Shown: in pieces, positions 33,160-45,475 of the stretch | Numbering within the stretch: the first letter of the stretch is position 1 | How the letters are laid out: each line of letters begins with the position of its first letter | Source: Sternotherus odoratus | Taxonomy: Eukaryota; Chordata; Testudines; Kinosternidae | NCBI GenBank assembly: GCA_032164245.1 | Contig: JAVMKO010000009.1 | Location: 82,874,712 to 82,938,711, forward strand | DNA: 64,000 nt | Direction of reading: 5' to 3' | Made by a program: the position numbers and the translations under genes | The notes under the pieces: generated by a model | Database searches by the model: none | What the model saw: only the letters and a program-made list of their open reading frames with translations | Told to the model about the DNA's origin: nothing

Positions 33160-35865
33160 ATACTTAACGTAAGTGGTTGAACGTTGGGAAAGGTATTTGA
33201 CTTGTGTTTACTACAGGCCGTCTTTAAAATTTAATCTGCTAATAGTGTGAAACTCATTCATCGTTAAATAATTTTCTTCTCGTTAAATGTAGCATCTTAG
33301 ATTTAGAGGTGACAAAGTGAGGATGGGGCTAGAAAATTAAAAGCAAACAGAAAAGCCGCAACAGTGACAAATCCCCAAACACGAATTAGATTTTCAGATT
33401 GATTAGCTCAGTTTTGTTTATTTAAACTAGGATACCAAAAACCAACAGAACCATGTTGTTTGGTGTTTCCCAGTTTTGGTAACGTGTTAATTGCTTGTTT
33501 TTGAGACCATTCTAGATAATCGGTAACCAAAAGAATTATTGTACGGGTATTTGATTTCTGTTTGTCAGGTCCCCCTTCACCCCATCCCTCTAACTCGAAT
33601 GTGGTAAGGGAGGCTCTGCAAGGATGGATTTGCATTCTCCAGTTCCATGTACTGGTCTCTGAAAGACTACGCACTAAGTGATGTTGCTGGTTTTGCTGAA
33701 TTTTAACAGGAATAGAGTGCTCCAAGAGAGCTATTGAGTTTTGCTGCTGTTGAAATGTTTCTTCCATGGCCTCTGTTGGAAATAGACTTGAAATACGTCA
33801 ATGGGTATTTTTTGGCTCCATTGAGTACAGGTGCTAACCACAAAATCTTTTTTTATATTGAGGTCTGAGAATGTCTTGAAGATATTGGCAACTGAGAGAT
33901 GATTTTACATGGAATTTCTCCCCTCCCAATAAAACATCAATTTCCCCCCAAGATTGGGTGAAATACTGAGCCTTTAGAATCTATGCCAAAACCTGCCTGG
34001 ATTTTAATGGGGCCAGAGTTTCACCTATAGCTAGCAGCTGTCTGTCTTCCTCTAATTTATTTGGGTTTTAACATGTTGATTGTGTATTCTGGAAATTCTA
34101 ATCCGAATGTTTTGTGTAACATACACATGTTGCAAGAACATCTCTTAAGGGAAAACATAAATTCCTCAAGGGTTTTCCTCTCCCATTCTGGAATAAACAG
34201 TGCATACTGTGAATGGTGCTGATATTATCTAGCAAGTTATTGACATCAAAGACCTGTGGGAGTTTCCAGCTGCTCAAGCATCCCAATTTGAATGTTCATA
34301 TTGCCTTCAAAAGGGATTGTTTATCTCCAACCAGAGACTTGGGTAAACTTCCAAAATAAATGAACGCATCAGTTCAACTCAGATTTTTTAAAGAAGGTTT
34401 TCTGGAGTAGCGCAAACATGATAAATATTCAGGTAGTTCAATTTGAAACATTCCTGTGCTCTGGACAAAATTTCCCAAAGCAGTCAAGGGTAATACTGGT
34501 TTGTTTTTCTCGTGCCTTGGGACAGACTTTGAGTTCACGTCGGACTTTCGGATGAATTAATAATCAGCTGAAATAGATTAGTTTGTGAGAGTTGTAACTT
34601 TACAGAATGATACAGCACAGACAGGAACTAGAGGTCAGGAGCCTGGGGGCAAAGGGAGGTCATGACTTTTCTTGGAAGAGGCAGACTTAACCGATACTGG
34701 TTTTTTAAAAGGCAGTTGATTGCATGAAGGAATGTGGTAACAGGATTTAAAGGAAACATACAGCACTAACAAGGATTAAGGCTAATTGTTTGCCCTGATT
34801 TGAGGAGAAATGTCAGGATGTGGATATGTATGGAATTATTCCACTTTGTAAAAGGGCGACTACAGTATTTAAGTCTTTTCACATTGGATAATGTAGTTTC
34901 GGACTGATTTGTGTTATGTGGAATGTAGCATTTCATCGCCAAATAGCCATACTTTAAAAAGAGTTATTTTATCTACAAATTTGAAACTTTTAAAGCAAAA
35001 TCTCCATTGGGCAGCAAATTTTATTGAAACGATGAAGATTCTGAATCAGATTGAGTGTGCACTGTAGGTGAGCTGTTCTTTTTAATCCAAAATTTTTTTA
35101 AAGGTAAATAAAATAAACTAGAAATTGGTTTAGGAATGAATTAGACTAATCCATCTGAGGCCCACTTCCCAAATCAGGGTGGGAAAACAAAGCGCCTCTC
35201 TAAGTCAGTGTCTTAGAATTAGTAGGTGCCTCACTGCCCTTTGCTCCTTTTGAAAATCTCATCCTTAGTCTAAATTGACTTCTGTGGACTTGCAACGCTC
35301 ATATGGCATGTTTCGCTAATGCGGAAGAGGTGATCAGCTGCGCAAAAATCAGTAAATAGCCTTGTGTTTTGTTGCCCCAGTAACCCAAAGATTTGAGCTA
35401 TGACATCCTTCCAAATGCTTCCAGAAAGGGCTGACCAATCACTTGCTGAAAACAGGGTCCCTTTGTAAAGAGCCTTAATTGGGCAAACCTGAGGTTCCTA
35501 CAATCACTAGTCATTTGTAAACATTTAGGGTTTATTGCGTAAAGCTTGCTATAGACAAGTCTGCAGGAAACATGCAGAATATGGTCAGCTGGAGAAGGAT
35601 GAATGAAACTATACCTTTGAAATGAGTGTACAAGATGCCGTTGAAGGCAATGATTCATTATGTTAGTGAATAAAATGAGATTCTGGAAATGACTGTAAAA
35701 CAAAGCATGAAGATAAATGGAATTCTTTTTGTTTAAGTCACTTTGCGTGACACCCCAAGACTGTAAGTTCCAGTTATACAGGTAGTGAGAACAGAGTAAG
35801 ACCTGCTAAGGTACCACAATCCAATTTACTGTTCTATTTGAGGGCTTTTTTGTGGCTTGTTTGCA
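33160..35865. other. GPC4: Intron 1, no gene seen
   Basis: AT-rich intron. Position 33953-34026 (GGGTGAAATACTGAGCC ... GGGGCCAGAGTTTCACC) is a short inverted-repeat element of a type common in amniote genomes, with relatives at 41889 and 53279. Nothing gene-like was seen. Confidence 0.5.
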
Positions 35866-36091
35866 GCGTTGTAGTCATGTTGGTTCCAGGATAGTAGAGA
35901 GAGACTGTGGGTGAAGTAATATCTTCTGTTGGACCAACTTCTGTTGGGGACAGAGACAAACCTTTGAGCTTACACAGAAGTCTTCTTCCCCTGACCTGGA
36001 GAAGAGTTCTGTGTAAGATCGAAAGCGCTTTCGCCCACAGAAGTTGGGTCAAATAGAAGAGATTTCCTCACCCACCTTGTCTTTCAAGACT
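35866..36091. repeat. Long fold-back (snap-back) interspersed repeat
   Basis: The left arm at 35907-35948 (GTGGGTGAAGTAATATCTTC and onward) pairs with the right arm at 36034-36076 (AGATTTCCTCACCCAC). A second nested inverted pair, CTTACACAGAAGTCTTCTTC and GAAGAGTTCTGTGTAAG, surrounds the apex near 35990. Left-end motif GTAGTCATGTTGGTTCCAGG matches the partial copy at 13951. No coding capacity. Confidence 0.8.
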
Positions 36092-38293
36092 TGCCCTCTT
36101 TGGAATGGAGGGACAATAAGTGAACGGAATTGAAGGAATGTGGATCTTCATTGCATTTCCTTAGTGCAGAGAGGCAAGACACTTTTTTCAAAAACGGGCT
36201 GGGAGCAGCTCAGAGTTTTGCGAATGACTATCTGAACTCAGAGTAGAAATCTATCTTTTTCCAAATCAGGGCTCAAATAAAAAAAAGAAAGCGATATGAT
36301 TGTGTCCAGTTAAAGGCATCAGTAGCTGGGGCTACGTTATCTGCAGCTGTGGAAGTGGAGAAATATCCTGGGGACAAAGGCAGTGTCTTCTGTACTCCAG
36401 TTCTGGCCTGTGGTGCTAGGGAATCTTTGGATGACAACCAATACATTGACAATGGCTCATGTTCTTTCTGGCTGGTGGAGTCCAATGGGGAAGTGCTAGT
36501 CTGTTATAGGTGGAGATGGTCATTGTGTCTGTTGGAGTGGGTTAGATGCTATGGGGTCCTGATGGAAGTTTGCATGTATCCTTTGCTCAAGAAATCACCT
36601 CCTTAAATTGACAACCTGGCCACTTAATAGTTGGTTTCTAATCTCTTTTTTTTTGTTTTGTTTTTTTTGGAGGTGGAAAGGGGTTGCCATGGTTGTAGTT
36701 AGAGCATTTCTTGCTGCCTCAGTTCTCCTTGACCCTTATCAGTCCGGTTGCAGGCCTGGTTATGTTGTAGAAACTCCCCTTGTTACTTTGTTCATTGAGC
36801 CTCTAGCAGTCAATGGGATTCATTGGAGATCTGTCTGCTATTTTCAGTACTGGAGATTAGAAGGTGTTGCTGACTAATGTGTGGCTATTTGTGGGAGAAG
36901 TGAATCAATTCTTTCCTGGCCTCTAGATTTCACCAAAGTAGCCCAAATCCTGTCACCATCTGTGTTTCACGTGATGTGCTACAAGGTCTGTCTTGTTTAT
37001 CTGGAGCCCTTGGAGAGGGGGTAGGAGTGTGGAGAAGCAGGGTTCGAGGGGGAGTGGGGTATTAGTTGACGGATGATTGAATTGTTTAGATTATCGTTGG
37101 ATTTTTGTTAAGGTTGAAGCTCTGGCATTTGCATAATATGCAAATGTGCTCTTAAATATGGTGGAGCATCTTTTCCTTATTAAGCAAACCTAAATGAACA
37201 GTTTGCGCCGATCAGAATTATTTCATCTCCCCAGTTTGTCAGATTGGCAATTTGTTTTATAAAACAAAACACATAAACCCTACACGCTCTAGGAGTGCAT
37301 TGATCTTGGTGATGAAGTGTAGTTGGATCACAGACACTCAGAGTTGTATGGGTTGGCGTGTTGGGGAGAAGCAGTGCACTATGGAAAGGTGCACTGTTCT
37401 AAAGCTCTAAATGTTTCCTGAATTAACAGCCCAGGAGGTGCAGAACAGTGGACAGAGTGGAAAGTATGTTTTGCCTTATTTAGGGGAAGTTGAATTGAAC
37501 ACTCACTCCTGAATGTGCTGAGAGTTGATCCGTGTGCCCACTGAGGAGGGCAGGATAAGTGCCACGGCTGCTGTATCAGGAGAAGTCAGCATAGGTCTAT
37601 GCTCTGCGTTTTCTCGACTTAAAGGTCGTTATGTAGGGCCATGCTGCTAATTGTGATGATCTGCTCCCCATGGAGCCGGACTCACAAATCTGTTCAAAGA
37701 TGGAAAGGCTCAGCCCAGGTAATTGACAGCAAACTCTTGGATGCTGAGGATTTGTTAAAGTGCTTCCATACAGTGTCATGCTAGCACCTCTGTTTGCATG
37801 GTCTCCATTCCAAAATGAAAACGGTCGGGGAAGGAATACCTGGGAGCTTGTTCCTTGGGACCACGTTAATGTTAAGCACAGGCAATCTACCTTTCTCTCT
37901 GAGACCTTTCTCTCCCCCCCCCCCCCAAATAAATAAATATAAAACCCCATGCTGAAATTAAATGTAAAAATCTTGTTTTAATCTAATATGGATATCAAGG
38001 AATTAAACCTGAAGTCAAGGAAGAAGTAAAGATTCTCAGTAGTGCTAACTTGGATGCCTTTCACCGCCTGTATGTGTCTGTATTTACAAGTCCATTTTAA
38101 GCCTACTAAAAATGTAGGTTCAGCATGGGTGAATTAATATTCACCTTTTAAATGTCCTGGTTTCTGTGTACTTTTAGTATAGCTCTTTACATGTATTTTT
38201 TTTCAGTGAATAAACTTCCTTAGTTTTTCAGCATACTCTTTGCTTGCCATCTATTGGTTTATGAAATAGAGAATTAATCTCTGTGAAAGTTAA
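36092..38293. other. GPC4: Intron 1, no gene seen
   Basis: Intron with no supported gene. A C13 tract lies at 37914-37926. A paired octamer palindrome at 37126-37146 is listed separately. Confidence 0.5.
37126..37146. promoter_or_regulatory. Palindromic pair of POU octamer motifs (candidate)
   Basis: CATTTGCAT and ATGCAAATG face each other across a three-base spacer, so two consensus octamers (ATGCAAAT and its complement) are arranged as an inverted pair. Each can bind a POU/Oct factor. A single octamer also lies at 1856-1863. The match is exact, but function is only a guess. Confidence 0.35.
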
Positions 38294-38296
38294 TTA

Positions 38297-38543
38297 GGGC
38301 TGGTCTTCACTGGGGGGGGGGGGAGAATTCGGCTGAATTCGACGTATCTACAGCTGATTTACCTGCCATCCTCACGGTGGTGGCGGCACGCTCCCCCGTC
38401 GACTCCGGCTTGCGCCTTTTGGCAAGCTGGTGTTCCGGAGTCGACGGGGGCGCTGCTGGCAATCGATTTATCCTGTCTTGATGAGATGCGATAAATCGAT
38501 TGCCAAAAGATCAATCCCTCCCAGCTTTAGTGAAGACAAGCCC
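38297..38543. mobile_element. Harbinger-like MITE with TTA duplication and two perfect hairpins
   Basis: Ends GGGCTGGTCTTCACT and AGTGAAGACAAGCCC match at 14 of 15 positions and are flanked by TTA at 38294-38296 and 38544-38546. TWA duplications are typical of PIF/Harbinger elements. Inside are two perfect inverted repeats, CCCCCGTCGACTCCGG at 38393-38408 with 38435-38450, and GGCAATCGATTTATC at 38458-38472 with 38490-38504. A G12 tract lies at 38312-38323. Non-coding. Confidence 0.85.
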
Positions 38544-38546
38544 TTA

Positions 38547-39880
38547 GTCTCTTCCATTTCTTTTGCATTCCAGTTTACAGATTAGATTTGGTTCTTGTAT
38601 AAGGTCCAGTTTCTTTATTATTATTATTTTAAGTTGAAAACAGGAAATGGTGGCTAAATTGTGTGCTTTGTTTCCTAGTTAAGGAATTCAAAACATCTTT
38701 GGGATTTTTTTGTACTTGTTTGGGTCATCACTCCCAGTTTAAATGCCATCATTTTTTTGTGGGTTTAACACAAATAAATGTTTGCTTCATTAAGCAAAGT
38801 AGCTTCTGCCAGCTTCGCTTTTACAAATAGAAAAATTCCAGCTTAACTTGACTTCCATGCTGTACATCCAGAAAGTAGACAGAGTAGCATATGGTGACGC
38901 TTGATTTGTATGTGTTTTTCAATTCTTCAATCCGTTTTCCTCCATTCTGAGTGCTTGAAATTAGTGGAGCTGTGTAGACCTCAACTAGAAAAATATTCGC
39001 CAGAAAGAGTGCCTTTATAAAAGCAGTGACTGCAAAAACAAACTTGTATCCATGCAAACATCTGTATGAAATCTATATGGATTCTATGAGCATGAAGCAG
39101 ATCTCCGAGACTGTGGTAGGTTGGAATCAGATTTTGGCAATGGCCGTGAATCTTTGACGTTCTCTTCACTGCAGCAGTGTTTAGTTTAGTTTAGTCAATA
39201 GAAGACTGAAAGCTGACACAGGCCAGTGAATTCAGTGGACTCGACGGGTGTTGAATGGGAGAAGTGTTTCAGGAGAAACGCAGGCCTCTAATAGAAAAAC
39301 AGGTAGCTATGCATCAAAAATTATTTGGGGGAACCAAGTGTGTTTTCCTAAACTGACCAACATGTGAATATTGAGATCTATCTTGACCCCTTAGCCTGAG
39401 CTCATAGGGTGCAGCACAACTAGGGGATGATTTTTAAGAATGAAACACAGGATTCTAGGACTGTGTTGCTCTACTTGATGTCCGCTGCCCGCTTCTACTG
39501 CTCCATATTTCTCCCAAGTTCCACCCTGGTGTTATCTGTCCCTCTAACCCTTTGCAGGTTTGGCCCTGCTTATATGTTCCTCTGTTCAGTCCTGCCTTCT
39601 TCCTTTGCTCCTTTATGGTCACTGTTGTCCTCTTCCTGGAATGTCAGGGCGTTGGGTCAAGAGCTGAACTGCTTGAGGAAAGAGGAGTAGGTCAGATGAA
39701 CTGAGTGTGTTTACACAGCCGCTGGGATGGTGGTAGATGCACAGGCTCTAGCTCCACTAGAAATGGTGCTAAAAATAGCATGTGGCTGTGATGGAAAGGC
39801 AATGGCTCCGGCTAGCCACAAAGGTACCATTTTCAGCACCCTAATTCTACTCGAGATAGTGTGTATCTGTCACTCCCATG
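38547..39880. other. GPC4: Intron 1, no gene seen
   Basis: No gene, RNA or confident repeat. A short direct repeat GTTTAGTTTAGTTTAG lies at about 39179-39194. Confidence 0.5.
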
Positions 39881-40075
39881 GTTCTCAACTCTAAGGTGAC
39901 CAGCTGTCCCGATTTTATAGGGACAGTCCAGGTATTTGGAGCTTTGTCATATATAGGTGCTCCCCCCCCGGTCCCAATTTTTCATACTTGCTGTCTGGTC
40001 ACTCTGATCAACCTGCAGCCCGCGGGCCACTTGCGGACCAATTATCTCACAGCTGTGGCCCATGTGGCGGGCAAA
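39880..40075. mobile_element. MITE nested in an older hAT end
   Basis: An inner element runs from about 39890 (AAGGTGACCAGCTGTCCCG) to about 40007 (GCTGTCTGGTCACTCT) with GTGACCAG inverted ends. It splits an older hAT-like sequence whose left part is GGTTCTCAACT and right part is TCAACCTGCAGCCCGCGGGC. The shared TCAAC on both sides (39885-39889 and 40008-40012) may be part of the inner target duplication. Confidence 0.65.
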
Positions 40076-40082
40076 AACCACG

Positions 40083-40134
40083 AGGAGTCCTTGTGGCACC
40101 TTGTGTTCATCTCTAAGGCGCCATAAGGACTCCT
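40083..40134. repeat. Short inverted repeat (AGGAGTCCTTGTGGCACC family)
   Basis: AGGAGTCCTTGTGGCACC at 40083-40100 pairs with GGCGCCATAAGGACTCCT ending near 40134. The arms are related to the repeat fragment at 4528-4612. Confidence 0.65.
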
Positions 40135-40145
40135 TGTTGTTTTTC

Positions 40146-42290
40146 CGTATATGGAGTTACTCAGGAACAGCTCTTCTGGGATAGTGCTTCTCTAATAGCT
40201 CCATGTGTGGACAAGCCATTATATATGCTCTTGGGCATTTTGGAGACATTTTTTCACATATTGCTAGATTTACTGACCCAACAGTTTGTCTTCGATTTTC
40301 ACACTAAACTTCTACCAGCGAGTGGCTCATGGGAGAACAACGGAACCACTCCTGCCTCCCAAAATAATCCTGTGTATGTAACTTTTGTTGTGAGCTCTAT
40401 CTGTCTCCATCCAACATACATTGTTTTTAATGTGAATTATCCATTCCATAACACATCCTAGGTTAGATTTGTATTCATAGGTACATTATGAAAGCTCTTT
40501 GATATCTTTTTCAAATTCAGCAGTGATAGGGACAGAACCTTCATTCTGTACGTTTTCACTTGACACTGCAGATTTTACTTCGTAGTTTTCAGTGGCAGGT
40601 AACAATATTCTGCTCTAGCCATAACTGGCATAAGGAAGACACTTTTAGTTACACAATGAAGAACATTGTTTTAGTATCACCGCTACCATAACAGATGGAC
40701 AATGTTCAAAGTTCTAATCACCTAGAATTCACTCTTCTGTTGTTCTGTTTATATGTTCAGGTCTTTGTGTCCTGGTTCTCTCTTTTGAAGTTATCAGGAA
40801 TGAACTACTTTAATCTCATCTCTTGTTTACATTTGGTGTTCCACTAACTGAGTCAATATCATCTGTCTTGAAATGAAAGAGCACCTTATTGTAACATATT
40901 TATCAAGGGTGTAAGATCTTACAGTATTTCCCCCCCTGTTGCAAAGGAAATGATTGTTGTACTGAAAAATACAAAACGGATAGTCTCTTACCCAGGAATG
41001 TAGCTTTTAACTATGCATAATCTTTTAAAAACTTGCAAAAGTTGATGAGCTGTCTATATCCCTTCTTAAATTTTCATTTATAGTTTCATATGTGGAACAG
41101 AACAATAAGTATAAAAATAAAATGCAGGAGATTAGATAATAAATACATAAACTTGAATCTGAAGTCACCTATGGCTTTTGTAAATAGGTTTCTCTTTTTA
41201 CGAGTACTCTGTAACACTCTTTTGAGATTTAAGTTCTTACTGAGTTGAAGAATAAAATGCATGGCATATTGGGTCTTTGATTTCAAACTGTCAAACCAAA
41301 TAGCCAGTCATAGCTATTCTCACAGGGAAATGGGAAGCTAACTCATTTTGACCATGATAGATGGTGAGTTCTGCAAAGCCAGCGTAGTACTTACTAGCTT
41401 GTAATTTTCTCAGTCCAAGCGCTTTGGTTAAATGTGTTGGATTGCAGTGACAGTTTTACTTGAATTCTCATTTAGCTTTGCTTTAAACAGACCTTTAAGT
41501 ACCAGCTTTCAGTATTTTTTCCACCTTTCACAGTCATTAGTAATGTGTTAACCTAAACACTTGTGTTTTTCCTACCCAGCGGTAACTTGGTTGTGTCGGG
41601 AATGGAATCCAAATTAACCTCGATATTCTAGGCCTTATTTCACTTTGTACCTCTTCTGGGGAAGGCTCTCTAAGTCAGTGGCAGATTTCATTCAGCAGCA
41701 ATTTTACTTCTAAGAACGTCTCAGGGGGTTGGTGGAATATAGTGGTCAGTCTGGTAGTGATAGGTGGATAGTTTGGATTTGTAAGAACAGACCAAAAAAC
41801 GCACTTATCCTAATCTCTGACTGCAAAACCATTTGGATTCTCCCTTTCCTGGCTTCACAGTTGGAATTTTCCAAAATCTTTCCTTGCTTGGGTGAAATCC
41901 TTGTCCCACTGAAGTCAATGGGAAATTTACCATTGACTTTAATGGGACCCTTGGTCTCTGCCTGTTGCTTTTTGGTGGAATACTTGCATGACATCTTAGA
42001 TGTAGAAAAATAAATTAACAAATCCTGTAGCAAACAAAATGGCCCCAGAAGTTTGGCCCCAAAAAGTGAGGATGGCCAGAGACTGCATGAAATTCACTAG
42101 ACTCTTCGATATTGCCATTTTACCGAGAAGGTGGCCAGAGACTTCAGTGGTGGGCAGCAGGATAATACCCACCCCCAGCCCCTGAAAGTGAAGGAAGGTA
42201 GCGGAGATTGTTGTTTCCAGCTGAAAGTGCAGGGGGTGGGCGTAATTTCTTTAATTTGAGTTTCCCCCAACGCAGGCATTAATAGTGCTA
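40146..42290. other. GPC4: Intron 1, no gene seen
   Basis: AT-rich intron. Position 41889-41960 holds a short palindromic repeat in which CACTGAAGTCAATGGGAAA pairs with CCATTGACTTTAATGGG, a type widespread in amniotes. No exon-like sequence seen. Confidence 0.55.
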
Positions 42291-42294
42291 ATCG

Positions 42295-43800
42295 GTGTAA
42301 GTTTAGGCCATACTGGGTCAGCCTGGTAGTTCATTTAGCTCCTAATGGTGGCCAGTGCCAGATGCCTGGGAATGAACAGAACAAGGCAGTTTATTGAATG
42401 ATCCATCCTCAGTCTCCAGTTCCAGCCAGAAATTTAGGGACATAAAGATCATGGAGGTTGCGCCCTTGACCATTTGAGCGAATAGCCATTGATGGAACTA
42501 TTTTCTCCCGAACTTATCGAATACTTTTTTGCAATCACTTACACTTTTGGCCATCACAATATCCCCTGGCAACACAGGTTACTTGTTGTGTAAAGAAATA
42601 CTTCCTTATGTTAGGTTAAAACCCTACTGCCTGTTCATTTTGTCAGGTGACCCCTGGTTCTTCTGTTATGTGAAGGGGTAAAGAACACTTCTTTATTTGC
42701 TTTCTACACAGTGTTCATGATTATACGGACCTCTGTCATATCCCCCCTTAGCTGTCTCTTTTCTAATCTGAACAGTCCTGGACATTTTTAATCTCTCCCC
42801 AGATGGAACCAGTCCCTACCCTGATAATTTTTGTTGCCCTTCTGTATAAGTTTCCCAATTCTAATGTATCATCTTTGAGATGAGGTGATCAGAGCTGCAT
42901 GCAGTATTCAAGGTGTGAGTGTACCATGAATTTATATAGGGGCATTAGGATATTTTCTGTCCCTTTCCTAATGGTTCCTAACATGGTTAGATTTTTTTTT
43001 TTGACTGCTGCACATTGAGCAGATGTTTTCAGAAACACTATCCATGATGGCTCCAAGATCTTTCCTTGAGTGGTGACAGCTAATTTGGACCTTATCATTT
43101 TATATGTCTAATTAGGATGGTGTTTTCCAATGTGCATTATTTTGCATTTATCAGCGTTGAATTTCATCTGCAATTTTGTTGCCCAGTTTTGTGGGATCCG
43201 TTTTGTGACTCTTTACAGACAGCTTTGGACTTAACGATCTTGAGTAACTTTGTTTCATCTGCACGTTTTCCACATTGATACTTACCCCTTTTTCCTGATC
43301 ATTATGAATATGTTGAAAAGCACTGGGCCCAGAACAGATCTTTTGGGGGACCCCACCCGTTACTGCTCTCTATTCTGAAAACCGACCATTTATTCCTACC
43401 GTTTTGTTTTGTATCTTTTAACCAGTTACTGATCCATGAGAGGAACTTCCCTCTTAACCCATGATTGCCTATGTTGACTTAAGAGCCTTGATGAGGGACT
43501 TTGTCAAAGGCTTTCTGAAACTCCAAGTGCACAGTATTCCCTGTATCCCCCTGGTCCACAGGCTTGTTGACCCCCTCAAAGAATTCCAGTAGATTGGTGA
43601 CGCAGAAGTTCCCTTTACAAAAGACGTGTTTACTTTCCCCCAAACAAATTATGTTCCTCTGTCTGATAATTCTGTTCTTTACTATAGTTTCAACCAATTT
43701 GTCTGGCACTGAAGTTAGGTTTGCTGGCCTGCAATTGCCAGGATCACCTCTGGGGTCTTTTTAAAAGGTCATTGTTACATGAGCTAGCCGCCAGTTCCCA
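42295..43800 (-). mobile_element. CR1/L2-group LINE, antisense, decayed reverse transcriptase
   Basis: Read on the minus strand from about 43790, the piece encodes LLEFFEGVNKPVDQGDT and FQKAFDKVPHQ, the RT fingers region. It then encodes a SGVPQGS-like region degraded to SSNGWGPPKDLFW and a catalytic box read as RADETKL, where functional copies have a YADD or FADD core. The later part encodes HSHLEYC. Stops and frameshifts are frequent. The 3' end at 42300-42400 carries GCCATACTGGGTCAGCC, shared with the copy at 25165. It is 5'-truncated and inactive. Confidence 0.87.
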
Positions 43801-45156
43801 TTCCTAGCTTAGCTGGGGCTTAACCTGCGCATTGTGCCTTATGCGGGTTGCCTGGAGCAGCTTTCACCGTAAGTCTCAAAGTGAGACTGAGAACTGTAGT
43901 TCATATATTCCGCTTTAGAATAGTTGCTGCTATGGGACATTTGTAGCAGAGAATGCAAGTGGCAGGAGAAGCCAGTCCGGTATTAATTGTCGATGCTAAT
44001 GAAAGCTGAGGTGATGCAGGCGTCAAAGTTTCCTTGACTGTTTGAGAGCTGGACTGCAGACGAGGGTAAATTCCCTGCTGGTTTGTCTCTGACCAAGGGC
44101 CTGATCTGTAGACATAACTTGACCCTGCTCAGGTGGTAAGCATTGACTTCAGTGAGGACTGCTGGCATGGATACAGTCACTCACATGTATGTGCATTGGC
44201 AGGGCTAAGGGGCTGTAAAATTAACTTTGCAATGGGAATTTGGCCTCCAATGAGTGGACAGGAAGGATTTTCTCTTCATCGTAAATTGCTCTTTCCAGAA
44301 CAGAATTTAGGTTCTTAATGTGCATTTGGCTTAACATCCACATGGGTATAAATCTCTCTTGTTCTCTAACCCTCCTGGCAGTAAATTCCTGGACCCAAAG
44401 CTGTCAACAAAGCAAAATGGAAAAATAAAAGCCAGACAGACCGTGGTTGTGTAGGGTATTTTTAGTAGCTATAGGTACACACTGGAAATAATTAGGATTG
44501 CTTGTTGTGTTGAAGGGAGATATGTCATTGGAGCATTGTATACACTGCAGTTCTCCAGGACTGTAAGGTAAATTAGCAGCTGCGTTAACAGTTGCAGTAA
44601 AGCATGACTGAAAATAGTTCACCATTGTTAAGTAAGGGTGAAAGGCCTTTGGTTGTGGCATCAAAGGATAGGTTTTAACTGGCGTGTCTGCAGAAAGTCA
44701 TTTCAATATTACTGGCTTTAGTGTGTCTGCGGAATGGTCATGTGCTGTCTGGGTAATTGGCAAAAAAGAAATGAAAAGTATTGATTAATAACCAAAATAA
44801 AAATGGTACAAACCAGCAGCTTGCACATTAATAAAGCAAACGAATACACGGAACGATGCTAATTCAATGGGACACTTTATAAGCTGCACTTTATTTTTTA
44901 AACAAAAGGAGGGGAAACTTCTCCAATAAATCAATGATGTGATTAACAGCCCTAATGATAAACTCCCTGAACTAATTGCATGGAATGCATTTTGTCTTAA
45001 AAACTACTGATTAGCTAGGAAAAGGGGAAGAGAGGAATTAGGGAGCCCACAATAAAATCCTATAACCCTGGAATTGAAGGTCTAGGCCATCAGCTGGTGT
45101 GAACTGACATTCCTCTGCTGCTATGAATCAGCTCTGATGATCTGGCTGTGAGCTGG
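43801..45156. other. GPC4: Intron 1, no gene seen
   Basis: Position 44096-44152 (GGGCCTGATCTGTAGAC ... AGCATTGACTTCAGTGAGGA) looks like another old amniote palindromic-repeat relic. The stretch from about 44820 to 45010 is AT-rich with homeobox-type TAAT cores, but I cannot show conservation. Confidence 0.45.
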
Positions 45157-45164
45157 GTGTATCA

Positions 45165-45467
45165 CCGGAGTTGGCAACCTTTCAGAAGTGGTGTGCCGGC
45201 TCTTAAGTTATTCACTCTAATTTAAGGTTTTGAGTGCCAGTAATACATTTTAATGTTTTTAGAAGGTCTCTTCCTATAAGTCTATAATATAGAACTAAAC
45301 TATTGTATGTAAAGGAAATAAAATGTTTAAGAAGCTTAATTTAAAATTAAATTTAAATTAAATTAAAATTCAGAGCCCCCCAGACTGGTGGCCGGGACCC
45401 AGGCAGTGTGAGTGCCACTGAAAATCAGCTTGCATGCCACCTTTGGCACATGTGTTGCCTACCTCTG
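45165..45467 (-). mobile_element. hAT MITE family B, intron 1 copy with perfect TSD
   Basis: The copy runs CCGGAGTTGGCAACC to GTTGCCTACCTCTG and is flanked by perfect GTGTATCA repeats at 45157-45164 and 45468-45475. Its sequence aligns along its length, in inverted orientation, with the copy at 59298-59601 (shared AACCTTTCAGAAGTGGTGTG, TAGAAGGTCTCT, TCTATAATATAGAACTA). The AT-rich middle is non-coding. Strand is set relative to the 59298 copy. Confidence 0.92.
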
Positions 45468-45475
45468 GTGTATCA

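Noticed and set aside
44820..45010. AT-rich stretch resembling a conserved non-coding enhancer
   Set aside because: TAAT cores are expected in AT-rich DNA, and conservation cannot be judged from one sequence.
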